Assembly: GCF_900582195.1 (NCBI RefSeq)
Contig: NZ_UTHA01000221.1
Location: forward strand, 87,915-151,914
Direction: 5' to 3'
DNA from: Pseudomonas viridiflava
GTDB taxonomy: Bacteria > Pseudomonadota > Gammaproteobacteria > Pseudomonadales > Pseudomonadaceae
DNA length: 64,000 nucleotides
Shown: in pieces, positions 1 through 7,856 of the stretch
How positions within the stretch are numbered: position 1 is the stretch's first letter
Layout of the letters: every line of letters starts with the position of its first letter
The notes under the pieces: generated by a model
Databases searched by the model: none
Told to the model about the DNA's origin: nothing
Seen by the model: the letters and a program-made list of their open reading frames with translations, nothing else
Made by a program: the position numbers and the translations under genes

Positions 1-397
1 CGACCTGAAAGGCGAACGCTTCGATCAGCGAGGCCTGTTCGCTTTCATCCAGACTCAACTGCCCGGTCTTCTGATCGATCAGTTCAAGTTGCCAGGCCAT
101 CAGCGTGAAGCAATCCTGCAATGCTTGCAGAGCCTGTTCGTGCAGGTCGATGCGATCCTGGGGCAGGTTGAGCAGGCTGTAAATGTGCAGCGAGAATTCG
201 GAGATCGCTTCTAGCGCCAGGGCTTCAGCCCTGCGTGCAAGTTTGAGGAGGGTGCCGAGCATGCACTCGATAGCGTCCTTGTCATTGCTGATCAGTTGCA
301 GATGGCTGAGGCATTCTTCGGACTTGGCCAGGAGTTTTTCGGCCTCGGCAAGGAATTCGGGGAAGCGTTCTACCCACTCTTTGCGGTCCATTGGCAT
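1..397 (-). CDS. Partial hypothetical helical protein, possibly degenerate Hpt-like
   Basis: The minus strand from ATG 397 encodes about 132 residues starting MPMDRKEWVERF and runs off the left edge, so the C-terminus is missing. A GGAG ribosome site sits about 7 nt before the ATG. The protein is rich in Leu, Glu and Ala and looks all-helical. Its spacing resembles a histidine-phosphotransfer bundle of the CheA P1 type, but where HxxKG would lie it reads LLKLARRAEAL, so no phospho-acceptor His is present. It is divergent from cheV, which suggests but does not prove a chemotaxis link. I do not recognise the family. Confidence 0.7.
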   Translation of the reverse strand, partial: MPMDRKEWVERFPEFLAEAEKLLAKSEECLSHLQLISNDKDAIECMLGTLLKLARRAEALALEAISEFSLHIYSLLNLPQDRIDLHEQALQALQDCFTLMAWQLELIDQKTGQLSLDESEQASLIEAFAFQV

Positions 398-722
398 GCT
401 TATCTCCACCACGTCATGTCTGATGAGGGAATGCCGTGTGTGGCGACGATCATGAATCGTCGGGAGATCGCGCCCAGACGTGCAGGTGCACAGCCTGAGG
501 GGTTCCAGAGGGCTTGTTTCCGCTGAATTGCGATCGCACACAATAGCCTGACTCCGTTCATGCAATGAGAATGGCGTCACATTAATGGCTATTGGATACT
601 GCGAATATCAGGTTGGGCCTGATTGTTACTAGGGGAATCCCTTAGGCACGGGAACCTACCGTGCAAACCGAGGTCGCGCCGCAGAGAATGTAGCAGATGA
701 AAATCACCGGGCCAGTAAAGCA

Positions 723-759
723 TGATGTTAATGTGACATCAATGCCTGATCATGGCATT
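723..759. promoter_or_regulatory. Two abutting palindromes upstream of cheV promoter
   Basis: TGATGT-N7-ACATCA (723-741) is followed directly by AATGCC-N7-GGCATT (741-759). The two share base 741 and have the same geometry (6-bp arms, 7-bp spacer). They end 24 bp before the -35 of the sigma-28 type promoter, a normal place for a regulator. The cognate protein is unknown. Confidence 0.4.
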
Positions 760-782
760 TTTGACGGGGTCCGGCATGGCAA

Positions 783-809
783 TCAAGAACCGCCATTTGC
801 CGCCGATAA
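783..809 (+). promoter_or_regulatory. Sigma-28 (FliA) type promoter of cheV
   Basis: TCAA at 783-786, 15 nt, then GCCGATAA at 802-809. The consensus is TAAA-N15-GCCGATAA, so the -10 is perfect and the -35 has one mismatch. Transcription would start near 817, placing cheV in the flagellar/chemotaxis late class. A GTG at 819 would then be almost leaderless, which supports the ATG at 852 as the cheV start. Confidence 0.7.
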
Positions 810-851
810 CCTCACATAGTGAATTCATCAGAACAAGCCCAGGAGTCATTG

Positions 852-1787
852 ATGGCCGGCATTCTCGACACGGTAGACCAACGCACGCAACTGGTGGGTG
901 AGAATCGCCTGGAAATTCTCATGTTTCGACTGGCCGGGCGTCAGTTGTTCGCGATCAACGTGTTCAAGGTTCAGGAAGTGCTGCAACTGCCGAAACTGAC
1001 CTTGATGCCGCAGCGTCACCCGTTTGTGTGCGGCGTGGTCAATCTGCGCGGTCAGACCTTGCCGGTGATCGATCTGTCGCAGGCGATCGGCATGCGTCCA
1101 TTGGTGCCGGGTCCGAACAGCACCATTATCGTCACTGAGTACAACCGCTCGGTACAGGCCTTCCTCGTCGGTGGCGTGGATCGCATCGTCAACATGAACT
1201 GGGAAGCCATTCTGCCGCCGCCGACCAGCGCCGGGCGTCAGCATTATCTGACCGCGATCAGCAAGGTCGACGATCAACTGGTAGAAATCATCGACGTCGA
1301 GAAAGTCCTCGCCGAAATCGTCCCTTACAACGCCAAGGTCTCGCGCGAAAAGCTTGATGATCCGGTGCTGGAGCGCGCCCGTGGCCGTGAAGTGCTGCTG
1401 GTGGACGACTCCAATGTAGCGCTTTCGCAATTGCGTGACACCCTCGGCCAGCTCGGCGTGAAAATGCACATCGCCAGCGATGGCCTGAAGGCGTTGAACA
1501 TGCTCAAGGGCTGGGCTGATACCGGCGTGAACATGACCGACAAGCTGCTGATGATCTTCACCGATGCGGAAATGCCGGAAATGGACGGTTATCGCCTGAC
1601 CACCGAAATTCGCAACGACCCGCGTCTGCGTGGTTTGTACGTGGTGTTGCACACCTCGCTGTCCGGCAGTTTCAACGACTCGATGGTGAAGAAGGTCGGT
1701 TGCGACAACTTCCTCTCGAAATTCCAGCCGGACAAACTCGTCGACGTGGTGCGTCAGCGCCTGATGCTCGACGAAGTCCCGGCCTGA
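852..1787 (+). CDS. cheV: Chemotaxis coupling protein CheV (CheW domain plus receiver)
   Basis: CheV couples chemoreceptors to the CheA kinase and carries a receiver domain that accepts phosphate, probably for adaptation. The 311-residue product starts MAGILDTVDQRTQ and has a CheW-like domain (about residues 20-170, with NLRGQTLPVIDL) followed by a CheY-like receiver (about 180-305). The receiver shows the acidic pair in LLVDDS, the phospho-acceptor Asp in IFTDAEMPEMDG and a Lys in LSKF. ATG 852 was chosen over GTG 819 because AGGAG lies 6 nt before it and the sigma-28 promoter would start RNA at about 817. It is monocistronic; a REP hairpin follows. Full length for the family. Confidence 0.95.
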   Translation: MAGILDTVDQRTQLVGENRLEILMFRLAGRQLFAINVFKVQEVLQLPKLTLMPQRHPFVCGVVNLRGQTLPVIDLSQAIGMRPLVPGPNSTIIVTEYNRSVQAFLVGGVDRIVNMNWEAILPPPTSAGRQHYLTAISKVDDQLVEIIDVEKVLAEIVPYNAKVSREKLDDPVLERARGREVLLVDDSNVALSQLRDTLGQLGVKMHIASDGLKALNMLKGWADTGVNMTDKLLMIFTDAEMPEMDGYRLTTEIRNDPRLRGLYVVLHTSLSGSFNDSMVKKVGCDNFLSKFQPDKLVDVVRQRLMLDEVPA

Positions 1788-1806
1788 TCCAAACGCTTCA
1801 GCCGCC

Positions 1807-1830
1807 TGTGGGAGCAAGCTCGCTCCCACA
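1807..1830. repeat. Single REP hairpin
   Basis: TGTGGGAGC-AAGCTC-GCTCCCACA forms a tight hairpin 20 bp after cheV. It is one copy of the REP family found throughout the window and probably acts as a terminator or mRNA stabiliser here. Confidence 0.8.
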
Positions 1831-1910
1831 AGGTTTGCAGCGCACAAACTCCTTTGATTCGCGGATAAAGCTCGTATAGGGTGGCGTTTTTATTCTCCAG
1901 GGAGCTGGTC

Positions 1911-2717
1911 ATGTTGCGTCTGAGTGCGCTTTATCGTTACCCGTTGAAATCTGGCAAGGTCGATGTTCTACACAGCGTTGGTCTCGACAAGCTGGGGCTT
2001 GATGGCGACCGACGCTGGATGCTCGTGGATGAAACCAGTGGGCGTTTCCTGACCCAGCGCGCCGAAGCGAAGATGAGTCAATTGTCAGCACTGTGGAATG
2101 CGCAGGGCGGTCTGACCCTGAGCGCACCTGAACAGTCCCCCATCGACATCGCCTTGCCGGACAATGATGCAGAACTGCGCGGTGTGACGATCTGGCGCGA
2201 CACCTTGCGCGTGCCGGATGCCGGTGATGAGGCCGCGCGCTGGGTCAGCGATTTCATCGGCAAACCGACCCGTCTGGTGCAGGTGCCGCTGGATCGTGCC
2301 CGCATGACGCAGGCAGGTTTCGGCAAGGATGACGACCAGGTCGCATTCGCCGACGGATTTCCCCTGCTGTTGATCGGCGAGGCGTCCCTGCAGGATCTCT
2401 CGCACAAGGTCGGTCGTCCGCTGGAAATGTTGCGTTTTCGGCCGAATCTGGTGATCGAAGGCAGTGAGGCGTATGCCGAAGATGGCTGGAAGCGCATTCG
2501 CATTGGCGATGTCGAGTTCCGTGTGGTCAAGCCGTGTTCGCGCTGCATCCTGACCACGATTGATCCGCAAACCGGTGAGCGCAGTGCCGATCGCGAGCCG
2601 CTGGCAACCTTGCAGAAATATCGTGCTCAAGCCGATGGCGCGATGTTTGGCCAGAACCTGGTGAATGACAGCAACGGTCGACTCGAAGTCGGCATGTCGG
2701 TGGAGATTCTCGAGTAG
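1911..2717 (+). CDS. MOSC domain protein, YcbX-like N-terminal barrel
   Basis: The 268-residue protein has an N-terminal MOSC beta-barrel domain (about 1-120: LYRYPLKS, LDGDRRWMLVD) and a C-terminal MOSC domain (about 130-265) with the conserved Cys in VVKPCSRCILTT. MOSC proteins bind the molybdenum cofactor; relatives such as YcbX and mARC reduce N-hydroxylated compounds, but the substrate cannot be read here. ATG 1911 has GGAG 6 nt upstream; the earlier GTG at 1881 has none. It stands alone and ends before a strong terminator shared with the convergent ppnP. Confidence 0.85.
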   Translation: MLRLSALYRYPLKSGKVDVLHSVGLDKLGLDGDRRWMLVDETSGRFLTQRAEAKMSQLSALWNAQGGLTLSAPEQSPIDIALPDNDAELRGVTIWRDTLRVPDAGDEAARWVSDFIGKPTRLVQVPLDRARMTQAGFGKDDDQVAFADGFPLLLIGEASLQDLSHKVGRPLEMLRFRPNLVIEGSEAYAEDGWKRIRIGDVEFRVVKPCSRCILTTIDPQTGERSADREPLATLQKYRAQADGAMFGQNLVNDSNGRLEVGMSVEILE

Positions 2718-2732
2718 TGCGCCACTGAAACG

Positions 2733-2767
2733 AAAAATGCCCGTGTTCTTGGACACGGGCATTTTTT
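2733..2767. terminator. Bidirectional intrinsic terminator
   Basis: A stem of about 14 bp (AAAAATGCCCGTGT pairing with ACACGGGCATTTTT) with a 6-nt loop, and A and T tracts on both sides. It lies between the convergent MOSC gene and ppnP and can serve both. Confidence 0.93.
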
Positions 2768-2790
2768 GTGGGTGCAGTGAAACTGCGGTT

Positions 2791-3075
2791 TTAGCCGCGG
2801 TATTCGCACAGGTAAGCGGTGTCGACCGCAACCTTCAGCTGGAACTTGCTGTTGGCCGGGACGTTGAACTGGCTGCCAGCGGCGAAGGTTTCCCAGTCGC
2901 TGCTGTCTGGCAGTTTGACCGTCAGTGCGCCAGACACCACGTGCATGATTTCACGTTGAGCGGTGCCGAATTCGTATTCGCCCGGGGCCATGACGCCAAT
3001 GGTCGCCGGACCTTCAGCGGTGCCAAAGGCGATCGACTTGACGGTGCCGTCGAAGTACTCGTTGACTTTAAACAT
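2791..3075 (-). CDS. ppnP: Pyrimidine/purine nucleoside phosphorylase PpnP (YaiE family)
   Basis: A 94-residue cupin of the DUF1255/PpnP family, which phosphorolyses nucleosides to base plus ribose-1-phosphate. The sequence FKVNEYFDGTVKSIAF near the N-terminus and GEYEFGTAQREIMHVVSG in the middle are family hallmarks, and the length is normal. ATG 3075 is preceded by AGGAA at good spacing; an upstream in-frame start would add 16 residues unlike the family. It is monocistronic. Confidence 0.9.
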   Translation of the reverse strand: MFKVNEYFDGTVKSIAFGTAEGPATIGVMAPGEYEFGTAQREIMHVVSGALTVKLPDSSDWETFAAGSQFNVPANSKFQLKVAVDTAYLCEYRG

Positions 3076-3180
3076 GGGCGATTCCTCGAAAAGGGCTAAA
3101 AATTGGAGGCGGCCAGTATGCACAAGGCGTTTGGCGCCGTCACCTGCCCGGCGTCTGTCCGCTGAGTTCTCGAACTGACC

Positions 3181-3723
3181 CTAGAGTGGCAATATCAGGG
3201 GCAACAGCCGCGCGGTGTTGCGCGCATCCTCCAGTGCCCGGTGCTGCTGACCGCTGAACTGCATGCCGGCCAGTTGCAGTGCACCGTTGAGGCCCAGCGG
3301 CCGCTCCAGGCGTCGAGCCTTGGCAAAGCGTTGTTTGAGGTTCATGTGCGGCACCCGGCTCAAGCCGCTGTCGATTTGCAGGCGCTGCCATTCCTGAAGC
3401 AATTGCTTGCGGTCGTAATCGCCCCAACTGGCCCAGCCTTCGAGGCGCGTCTGATGTTGCGCAAGCCAGCGTTCGAACGCCGGCCAGACTTCATTCAACG
3501 GCTGCGCCGAGTCGATATTTACTTGGGTGATGTGCGTCAGTTCACGACAAAATGGCGTCAACAACGGCCGTCGCGTTGGTTTGACGAAGCGCTGGAAGTG
3601 ATCCTGCTCACGCCCGGCGCGATCGACCAGTGTGGCGCCGATCTCGATAATTTCCATTTCGGTGACCGGCCAGCCACCCTCATCGGTGGTGGCTTCCAGA
3701 TCTATGACCAGCCAGTGGGGCAT
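3181..3723 (-). CDS. DEDDh 3'-5' exonuclease (ERI-1/KapD-like)
   Basis: A 180-residue DnaQ-fold exonuclease. Exo I is VIDLEATTDEGG (Asp and Glu ligands), Exo II contains the Asp of WGDYDRKQL, and Exo III ends in HRALEDARNTARL with the general-base His and last Asp. This pattern fits the ERI-1/3'hExo-like group, which trims RNA or short DNA 3' ends. ATG 3723 has AGGAA at good spacing. It lies 70 nt beyond the end of atuF on the same strand and is unlikely to be functionally linked to it. Confidence 0.85.
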   Translation of the reverse strand: MPHWLVIDLEATTDEGGWPVTEMEIIEIGATLVDRAGREQDHFQRFVKPTRRPLLTPFCRELTHITQVNIDSAQPLNEVWPAFERWLAQHQTRLEGWASWGDYDRKQLLQEWQRLQIDSGLSRVPHMNLKQRFAKARRLERPLGLNGALQLAGMQFSGQQHRALEDARNTARLLPLILPL

Positions 3724-3793
3724 CGCAGGGTTCCTGATTTCCGCGTTCTGATAACTCAGAGCGTAGTCAAAACCCGCATGGGTGTGTGGGCGA

Positions 3794-5755
3794 CTACTCG
3801 ACCTGCAACAGAACCTGACGATTTTTTACCTGATCGCCGACCTTGACCTGCACCCGCTTGAGCACGCCGTCGATGCCGGCCTTGAGCGGGTGCTCCATTT
3901 TCATTGCCTCCAGCACCACCAGCAACTGACCTTTGCTGACCGGGCTGCCTTCACTGACGAGAACGTCGACGATGGCACCGTCCATCGGCGCTTTCAAAGT
4001 GCCGGAGCTGACGCTGGTCTGACTGTCGATCACCGCGTGAGTTCGATCCTCCAGGTGCAGACTGCCGGGATGGCTGAACAGCCAGAGGTGCCCGCTATCC
4101 AGTCGATACGCGTGACGCTGGCGCAAACCATCGATTTCCAGTGTCAGCGACTGCGTGTTCTGGTCGATGAGTGTTAGCTCGAGCGTGCGTTCGCCTATCT
4201 GCACGGTAAAGGCGCCTTGCGCTTGTGCGAGCAGTTGCACTGTCCAGTTCTGCTCATCGAGCCCGAGTCGATAATGCAGCGGCACACTGGCGTTGTTGCG
4301 CCAGCCGGTGAGTGGCGCGCGGTGGGCAAGGGCGCTGGTTTGATAAAAAAGCACTGTTGCGATCGCCAGTTCCTCGGCATCGGGGAGGTAGCGGTGCAGA
4401 CAAGGGTGTTCGCTGAAGTGCCGGGCAATGAATGCCGTACTGAATTCGCCACTGATGAACTGCGGATGTTGCAACAGGCTGACGAGCAGGCGCTGATTGC
4501 TTTGCACCCCGAGCAGCACCGTGTCTTGCACCGCGCGCAACAGTTTGCGCCGGGCCTCTTCGCGGGTGGCGCCGTGGGCGATCAGTTTGCCGAGCATCGG
4601 GTCATAGAACGGGCTGACCGGTTGCCCTTCAAGCAAGCCATGATCGATTCGTGCACCGTGCTGCAGCGCCGGCTCCCAGGCCTCTACTCGACCGGTTTGC
4701 GGGAGGAAGTCTTGCGCGGGATCTTCGGCGTAAAGCCGCACTTCCATTGCATGCCCGTTGAGCTGAACCTGATCCTGGGTCAGTGGCAGTGGCTGACCTT
4801 CGGCAACCAATATTTGCCACGCCACCAGATCCAGCCCGGTGATCAATTCAGTCACCGGATGCTCGACTTGCAGGCGTGTATTCATCTCCAGAAAGTAGAA
4901 CTGTCCCCGCGCATCGAGCAAAAACTCCACAGTGCCGGCGCCGACATAGTTCACTGCACGCCCAGCCTTCAATGCCGCTTCACCCATGGCCTGGCGCAGT
5001 TCGGCGGTCATCACCGGGCAGGGCGCTTCCTCGATGACTTTCTGATGGCGACGCTGGACCGAACAGTCGCGCTCGCCGAGGTAGATCAGGTTGCCGTGTT
5101 GATCGCCGAACAGCTGCACTTCGACATGCCGGGGTTCGACCAACGCTTGTTCGAGGATCAATTCGTCGCTGCCGAAACCGTTCAAGGCTTCTGAGCGCGC
5201 GGTACGCAGTTGCGCCGGCAGATCAGCGGCATCGTGCACCAGACGCATGCCGCGTCCACCGCCGCCAGCGCTGGCCTTGATCATCAACGGATAGCCGATG
5301 CGCTCGGCTTCCCGCAACAGGGTTGCGTCGTCCTGTTCAGCGCCTTGATAGCCGGCAATGCACGGTACACCGGCTTCGAGCATGGCGATTTTCGAGCGGC
5401 GTTTGCTGCCCATCAATTCGATGGCTTCTACGCTGGGGCCGATGAAGATCAGCCCGGCCTGTTCGCAGGCGCGGGCGAACTCGGCGTTCTCCGAGAGAAA
5501 CCCGTAGCCGGGGTGGACGGCGTCAGCGCCACTGCGGCGGGCGGCGTCGAGGATCGCCGGGATATTCAGGTAGGACTGCTGCACCGGTGCCGGGCCGATA
5601 CGCAGGGCTTGATCGGCCATTTGAACGTGCAGGGCATCGGCGTCGGCGTCGGAGAAAACGGCGACGGTGCGGTAGCCCAAGGCTTGGGCGGTGCGCTGGA
5701 TGCGGCAGGCGATTTCACCGCGGTTGGCGATCAGGATTTTGTGGATGGCGGGCAT
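3794..5755 (-). CDS. atuF: Geranyl-CoA carboxylase alpha (biotin-carrying) subunit AtuF
   Basis: A 653-residue biotin carboxylase/BCCP fusion. Residues 1-450 are the biotin carboxylase (KILIANRGEIACRI; glycine-rich ATP loop KASAGGGGRGM; catalytic region EMNTRLQVEHPVTE). The C-terminal 75 residues are the biotinyl domain with the biotin Lys in EAMKMEHP. With AtuC it carboxylates cis-geranyl-CoA in the acyclic terpene pathway. MCC alpha (LiuD) is a close relative; assignment to AtuF rests on its place beside atuA-E. It is separated from atuE by 119 nt containing a REPIN, so its expression may differ from the upstream genes. Confidence 0.85.
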   Translation of the reverse strand: MPAIHKILIANRGEIACRIQRTAQALGYRTVAVFSDADADALHVQMADQALRIGPAPVQQSYLNIPAILDAARRSGADAVHPGYGFLSENAEFARACEQAGLIFIGPSVEAIELMGSKRRSKIAMLEAGVPCIAGYQGAEQDDATLLREAERIGYPLMIKASAGGGGRGMRLVHDAADLPAQLRTARSEALNGFGSDELILEQALVEPRHVEVQLFGDQHGNLIYLGERDCSVQRRHQKVIEEAPCPVMTAELRQAMGEAALKAGRAVNYVGAGTVEFLLDARGQFYFLEMNTRLQVEHPVTELITGLDLVAWQILVAEGQPLPLTQDQVQLNGHAMEVRLYAEDPAQDFLPQTGRVEAWEPALQHGARIDHGLLEGQPVSPFYDPMLGKLIAHGATREEARRKLLRAVQDTVLLGVQSNQRLLVSLLQHPQFISGEFSTAFIARHFSEHPCLHRYLPDAEELAIATVLFYQTSALAHRAPLTGWRNNASVPLHYRLGLDEQNWTVQLLAQAQGAFTVQIGERTLELTLIDQNTQSLTLEIDGLRQRHAYRLDSGHLWLFSHPGSLHLEDRTHAVIDSQTSVSSGTLKAPMDGAIVDVLVSEGSPVSKGQLLVVLEAMKMEHPLKAGIDGVLKRVQVKVGDQVKNRQVLLQVE

Positions 5756-5794
5756 GGGCTATTTCCTCGGAATTTGCGTTGCTTGTGCTGGCCT

Positions 5795-5871
5795 CTTCGC
5801 GAGCAAGCTCGCTCCCACAGGGGATTTTTGAGCGATACAGATCCAATGTGGGAGCGAGCGTGCTCGCGAAG
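5795..5871. repeat. REPIN doublet between atuE and atuF
   Basis: Two REP arms in inverted orientation separated by about 25 nt, filling most of the 119-nt gap inside the atu operon. Confidence 0.85.
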
Positions 5872-5874
5872 CTT

Positions 5875-6672
5875 TTAGCTGGCCCACCGCGGTTTACGCT
5901 TTTGCACGAAAGCCATGGTGCCCTCGATCCCTTCGTCGCCAGTCACTGCTTCGCTAAACCACTGCGCCGCCTCATTGAGCAATTCACTCGAAGGCTGGCC
6001 GGCACTCGCCAACAACAATTTCTTGGTCATCGCATTCGCCTCCGGCGCGCAACACAGCACGTGTTGCAACACCTCATCCAAGCGCTCGGCGAGTGCTTGT
6101 GCATCCTGTTCGACAAAATGCACCAGACCCAGACGGCGCGCCTGATGCCCATCGAAACGCGCGGCGGTCAGCGCCAATCGGCGGGTTTCGGTCAGGCCGA
6201 TGCGCTGCACCACAAACGGCGCAATCTGCGCTGGCAGCAAGCCGAGGCTGGTTTCCGGCAGGCCGAATTGCGCCTGATGGTCGGCAATCGCGATATCGCT
6301 GACACAGGCCAGCCCGAAACCGCCGCCAAGCACCGCGCCCTGCAGCACTGTGATCAGCACTTGCGGTGCGTGCTGTGCTTCCTCCAGCAGGGCGCCAAAC
6401 GCGCGATTCAAATCGCGGTAAGCCTCGGTGCCCTGAGCGCGGGCGTTGGCCATGTCCTTGATATCGCCACCGGCACAGAAATGCCCACCGGCACCGCTGA
6501 GCACCAATGCCCGAACTGATCGGTCATCTCGAACTGCGCTCAACACGGCGCGTAATTCGTCGACCATCTGCAGGCTCATCGCATTACGACTGTCCGGCCG
6601 ATGGAGAGTGATGTGCAGCACGCCGCCATGCAGTTCCAGCAACAGCGTCTGGCAATCCGGCAGGCTGCTCAT
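5875..6672 (-). CDS. atuE: Enoyl-CoA hydratase AtuE (isohexenylglutaconyl-CoA hydratase)
   Basis: A 265-residue crotonase-fold protein. It has the oxyanion-hole segments HFCAGGDIKDM and VLQGAVLGGGFGLA and the active-site region FGLPETSLGLLP with its Glu. In the terpene pathway AtuE hydrates isohexenylglutaconyl-CoA, the product of geranyl-CoA carboxylase. The start at 6672 overlaps the atuD stop by 4 nt (ATGA), indicating translational coupling. A longer open frame upstream runs inside atuD and is not used. Confidence 0.87.
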   Translation of the reverse strand: MSSLPDCQTLLLELHGGVLHITLHRPDSRNAMSLQMVDELRAVLSAVRDDRSVRALVLSGAGGHFCAGGDIKDMANARAQGTEAYRDLNRAFGALLEEAQHAPQVLITVLQGAVLGGGFGLACVSDIAIADHQAQFGLPETSLGLLPAQIAPFVVQRIGLTETRRLALTAARFDGHQARRLGLVHFVEQDAQALAERLDEVLQHVLCCAPEANAMTKKLLLASAGQPSSELLNEAAQWFSEAVTGDEGIEGTMAFVQKRKPRWAS

Positions 6673-7826
6673 TTCTTTTTCCCCGGGAGGATGCCCATCA
6701 GTTTGCAGATGATCCCCAGCATGATTTCGTCGGCGCCGCCGCCAATCGATACCAGCCGCACATCGCGATAGGCGCGGGCCACCGGGTTGTCCCACATGAA
6801 GCCCATGCCGCCCCAATATTGCAGGCAGCTGTCGCTGACTTCGCGACCGAGGCGCCCGGCCTTGAGCTTGGCCATTGACGCCAGCCGCGTAACGTCCTGG
6901 CCTTTTACATATTGCTCGGTGGCCTGATAAACCAGCGCGCGCAGGCATTCGATTTCGGTCTGCAATTCGGCGAGGCGGAAGTGAATGACCTGATTGTCGA
7001 TCAGCGCATTGCCGAAGGTCTTGCGCTCCTTGCAGTATTCGATGGTGCTGTCGACGCAATATTCCAGGCCCTTGATCATGTTCGCTGCGCCGAACAGGCG
7101 TTCTTCCTGAAATTGCAGCATCTGCATCATGAACCCGGCGCCTTCGTGGCCGACGCGGTTGCGCTGCGGCACGCGCACGTTGTCGAAAAACACCTGGGCG
7201 GTTTCCGAACTGCGCATGCCGAGTTTGTCCAGGTGCGAACTGAGGCTGATCCCCGGCGTATTCATCGGCACCATGATCAGCGACTTGTTGATGTGCGGCT
7301 TGTCGTCCGAGGTGTTGGCCAGCAAGCAGATGAAATCGGCGCTCGGCGAGTTGGTGATCCACATCTTGCTGCCGTTGATCACATAGTCGTCGCCGTCCTT
7401 GCGCGCGGTGGTTTTCAGCCCGGCAACATCGGAACCGGCGCCGACTTCGGAAACACCGATGCAGCCGACCTGCTCGCCGCTGATCGCCGGACGCAGGAAC
7501 TCTTCGCGCAGTTCATCGGAGCCGAAGCGGGCGAGGGCCGGCGTGCACATGTCGGTTTGCACGCCGATCGACATCGGAATGCCGCCGCAATGGATGGTGC
7601 CGAACTCTTCGGCGGCGACAATCGAATAGCTGTAATCGAGGCCCATGCCGCCGAATTTTTCCGGTTTGGAAATGCCGAGCAAACCGAGGTCACCGGCCTT
7701 GCGGAAAATTTCGTGAATGGGAAAGCGGCCGGCCTTTTCCCATTCATCGACGTGTGGGTTGATCTCGTGCTCGACGAACTGGCGGACGGTGCGGCGCAGG
7801 GCTTCGTGTTCCGGGGTGAAGATCAT
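6669..7826 (-). CDS. atuD: Citronellyl-CoA dehydrogenase AtuD
   Basis: A 385-residue FAD acyl-CoA dehydrogenase. The N-terminal helical domain is followed by the flavin-contact stretch CIGVSEVGAGSDVAG and SKMWITNS; the C-terminal part has the FAD/tetramer signature LQYWGGMGFMWDNPVARAYRD and ends SIGGGADEIMLG. AtuD oxidises citronellyl-CoA to cis-geranyl-CoA, feeding AtuC/AtuF. It lies 30 nt after atuC and overlaps atuE. The name depends on the cluster, since acyl-CoA dehydrogenases are numerous. Confidence 0.88.
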   Translation of the reverse strand: MIFTPEHEALRRTVRQFVEHEINPHVDEWEKAGRFPIHEIFRKAGDLGLLGISKPEKFGGMGLDYSYSIVAAEEFGTIHCGGIPMSIGVQTDMCTPALARFGSDELREEFLRPAISGEQVGCIGVSEVGAGSDVAGLKTTARKDGDDYVINGSKMWITNSPSADFICLLANTSDDKPHINKSLIMVPMNTPGISLSSHLDKLGMRSSETAQVFFDNVRVPQRNRVGHEGAGFMMQMLQFQEERLFGAANMIKGLEYCVDSTIEYCKERKTFGNALIDNQVIHFRLAELQTEIECLRALVYQATEQYVKGQDVTRLASMAKLKAGRLGREVSDSCLQYWGGMGFMWDNPVARAYRDVRLVSIGGGADEIMLGIICKLMGILPGKKK

Positions 7827-7856
7827 TGTTATTGTTCTCCGTAGAATCCGTGGCGG

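Larger units (their letters stand above)
398..851. other. Intergenic region between the edge gene and cheV
   Basis: About 450 nt without a credible gene. It holds a small hairpin (GCACGG 646-651 pairing with CCGTGC 659-664), two abutting palindromes (723-759) and a sigma-28 type promoter (783-809). The leaders of two divergent genes share this space. I see no RNA gene or terminator. Confidence 0.6.

Noticed and set aside
5875..7362. Long minus-strand frame running through atuD into atuE
   Set aside because: Only the last 265 residues are a crotonase; the upstream part is an out-of-frame reading of atuD. The real start overlaps the atuD stop.
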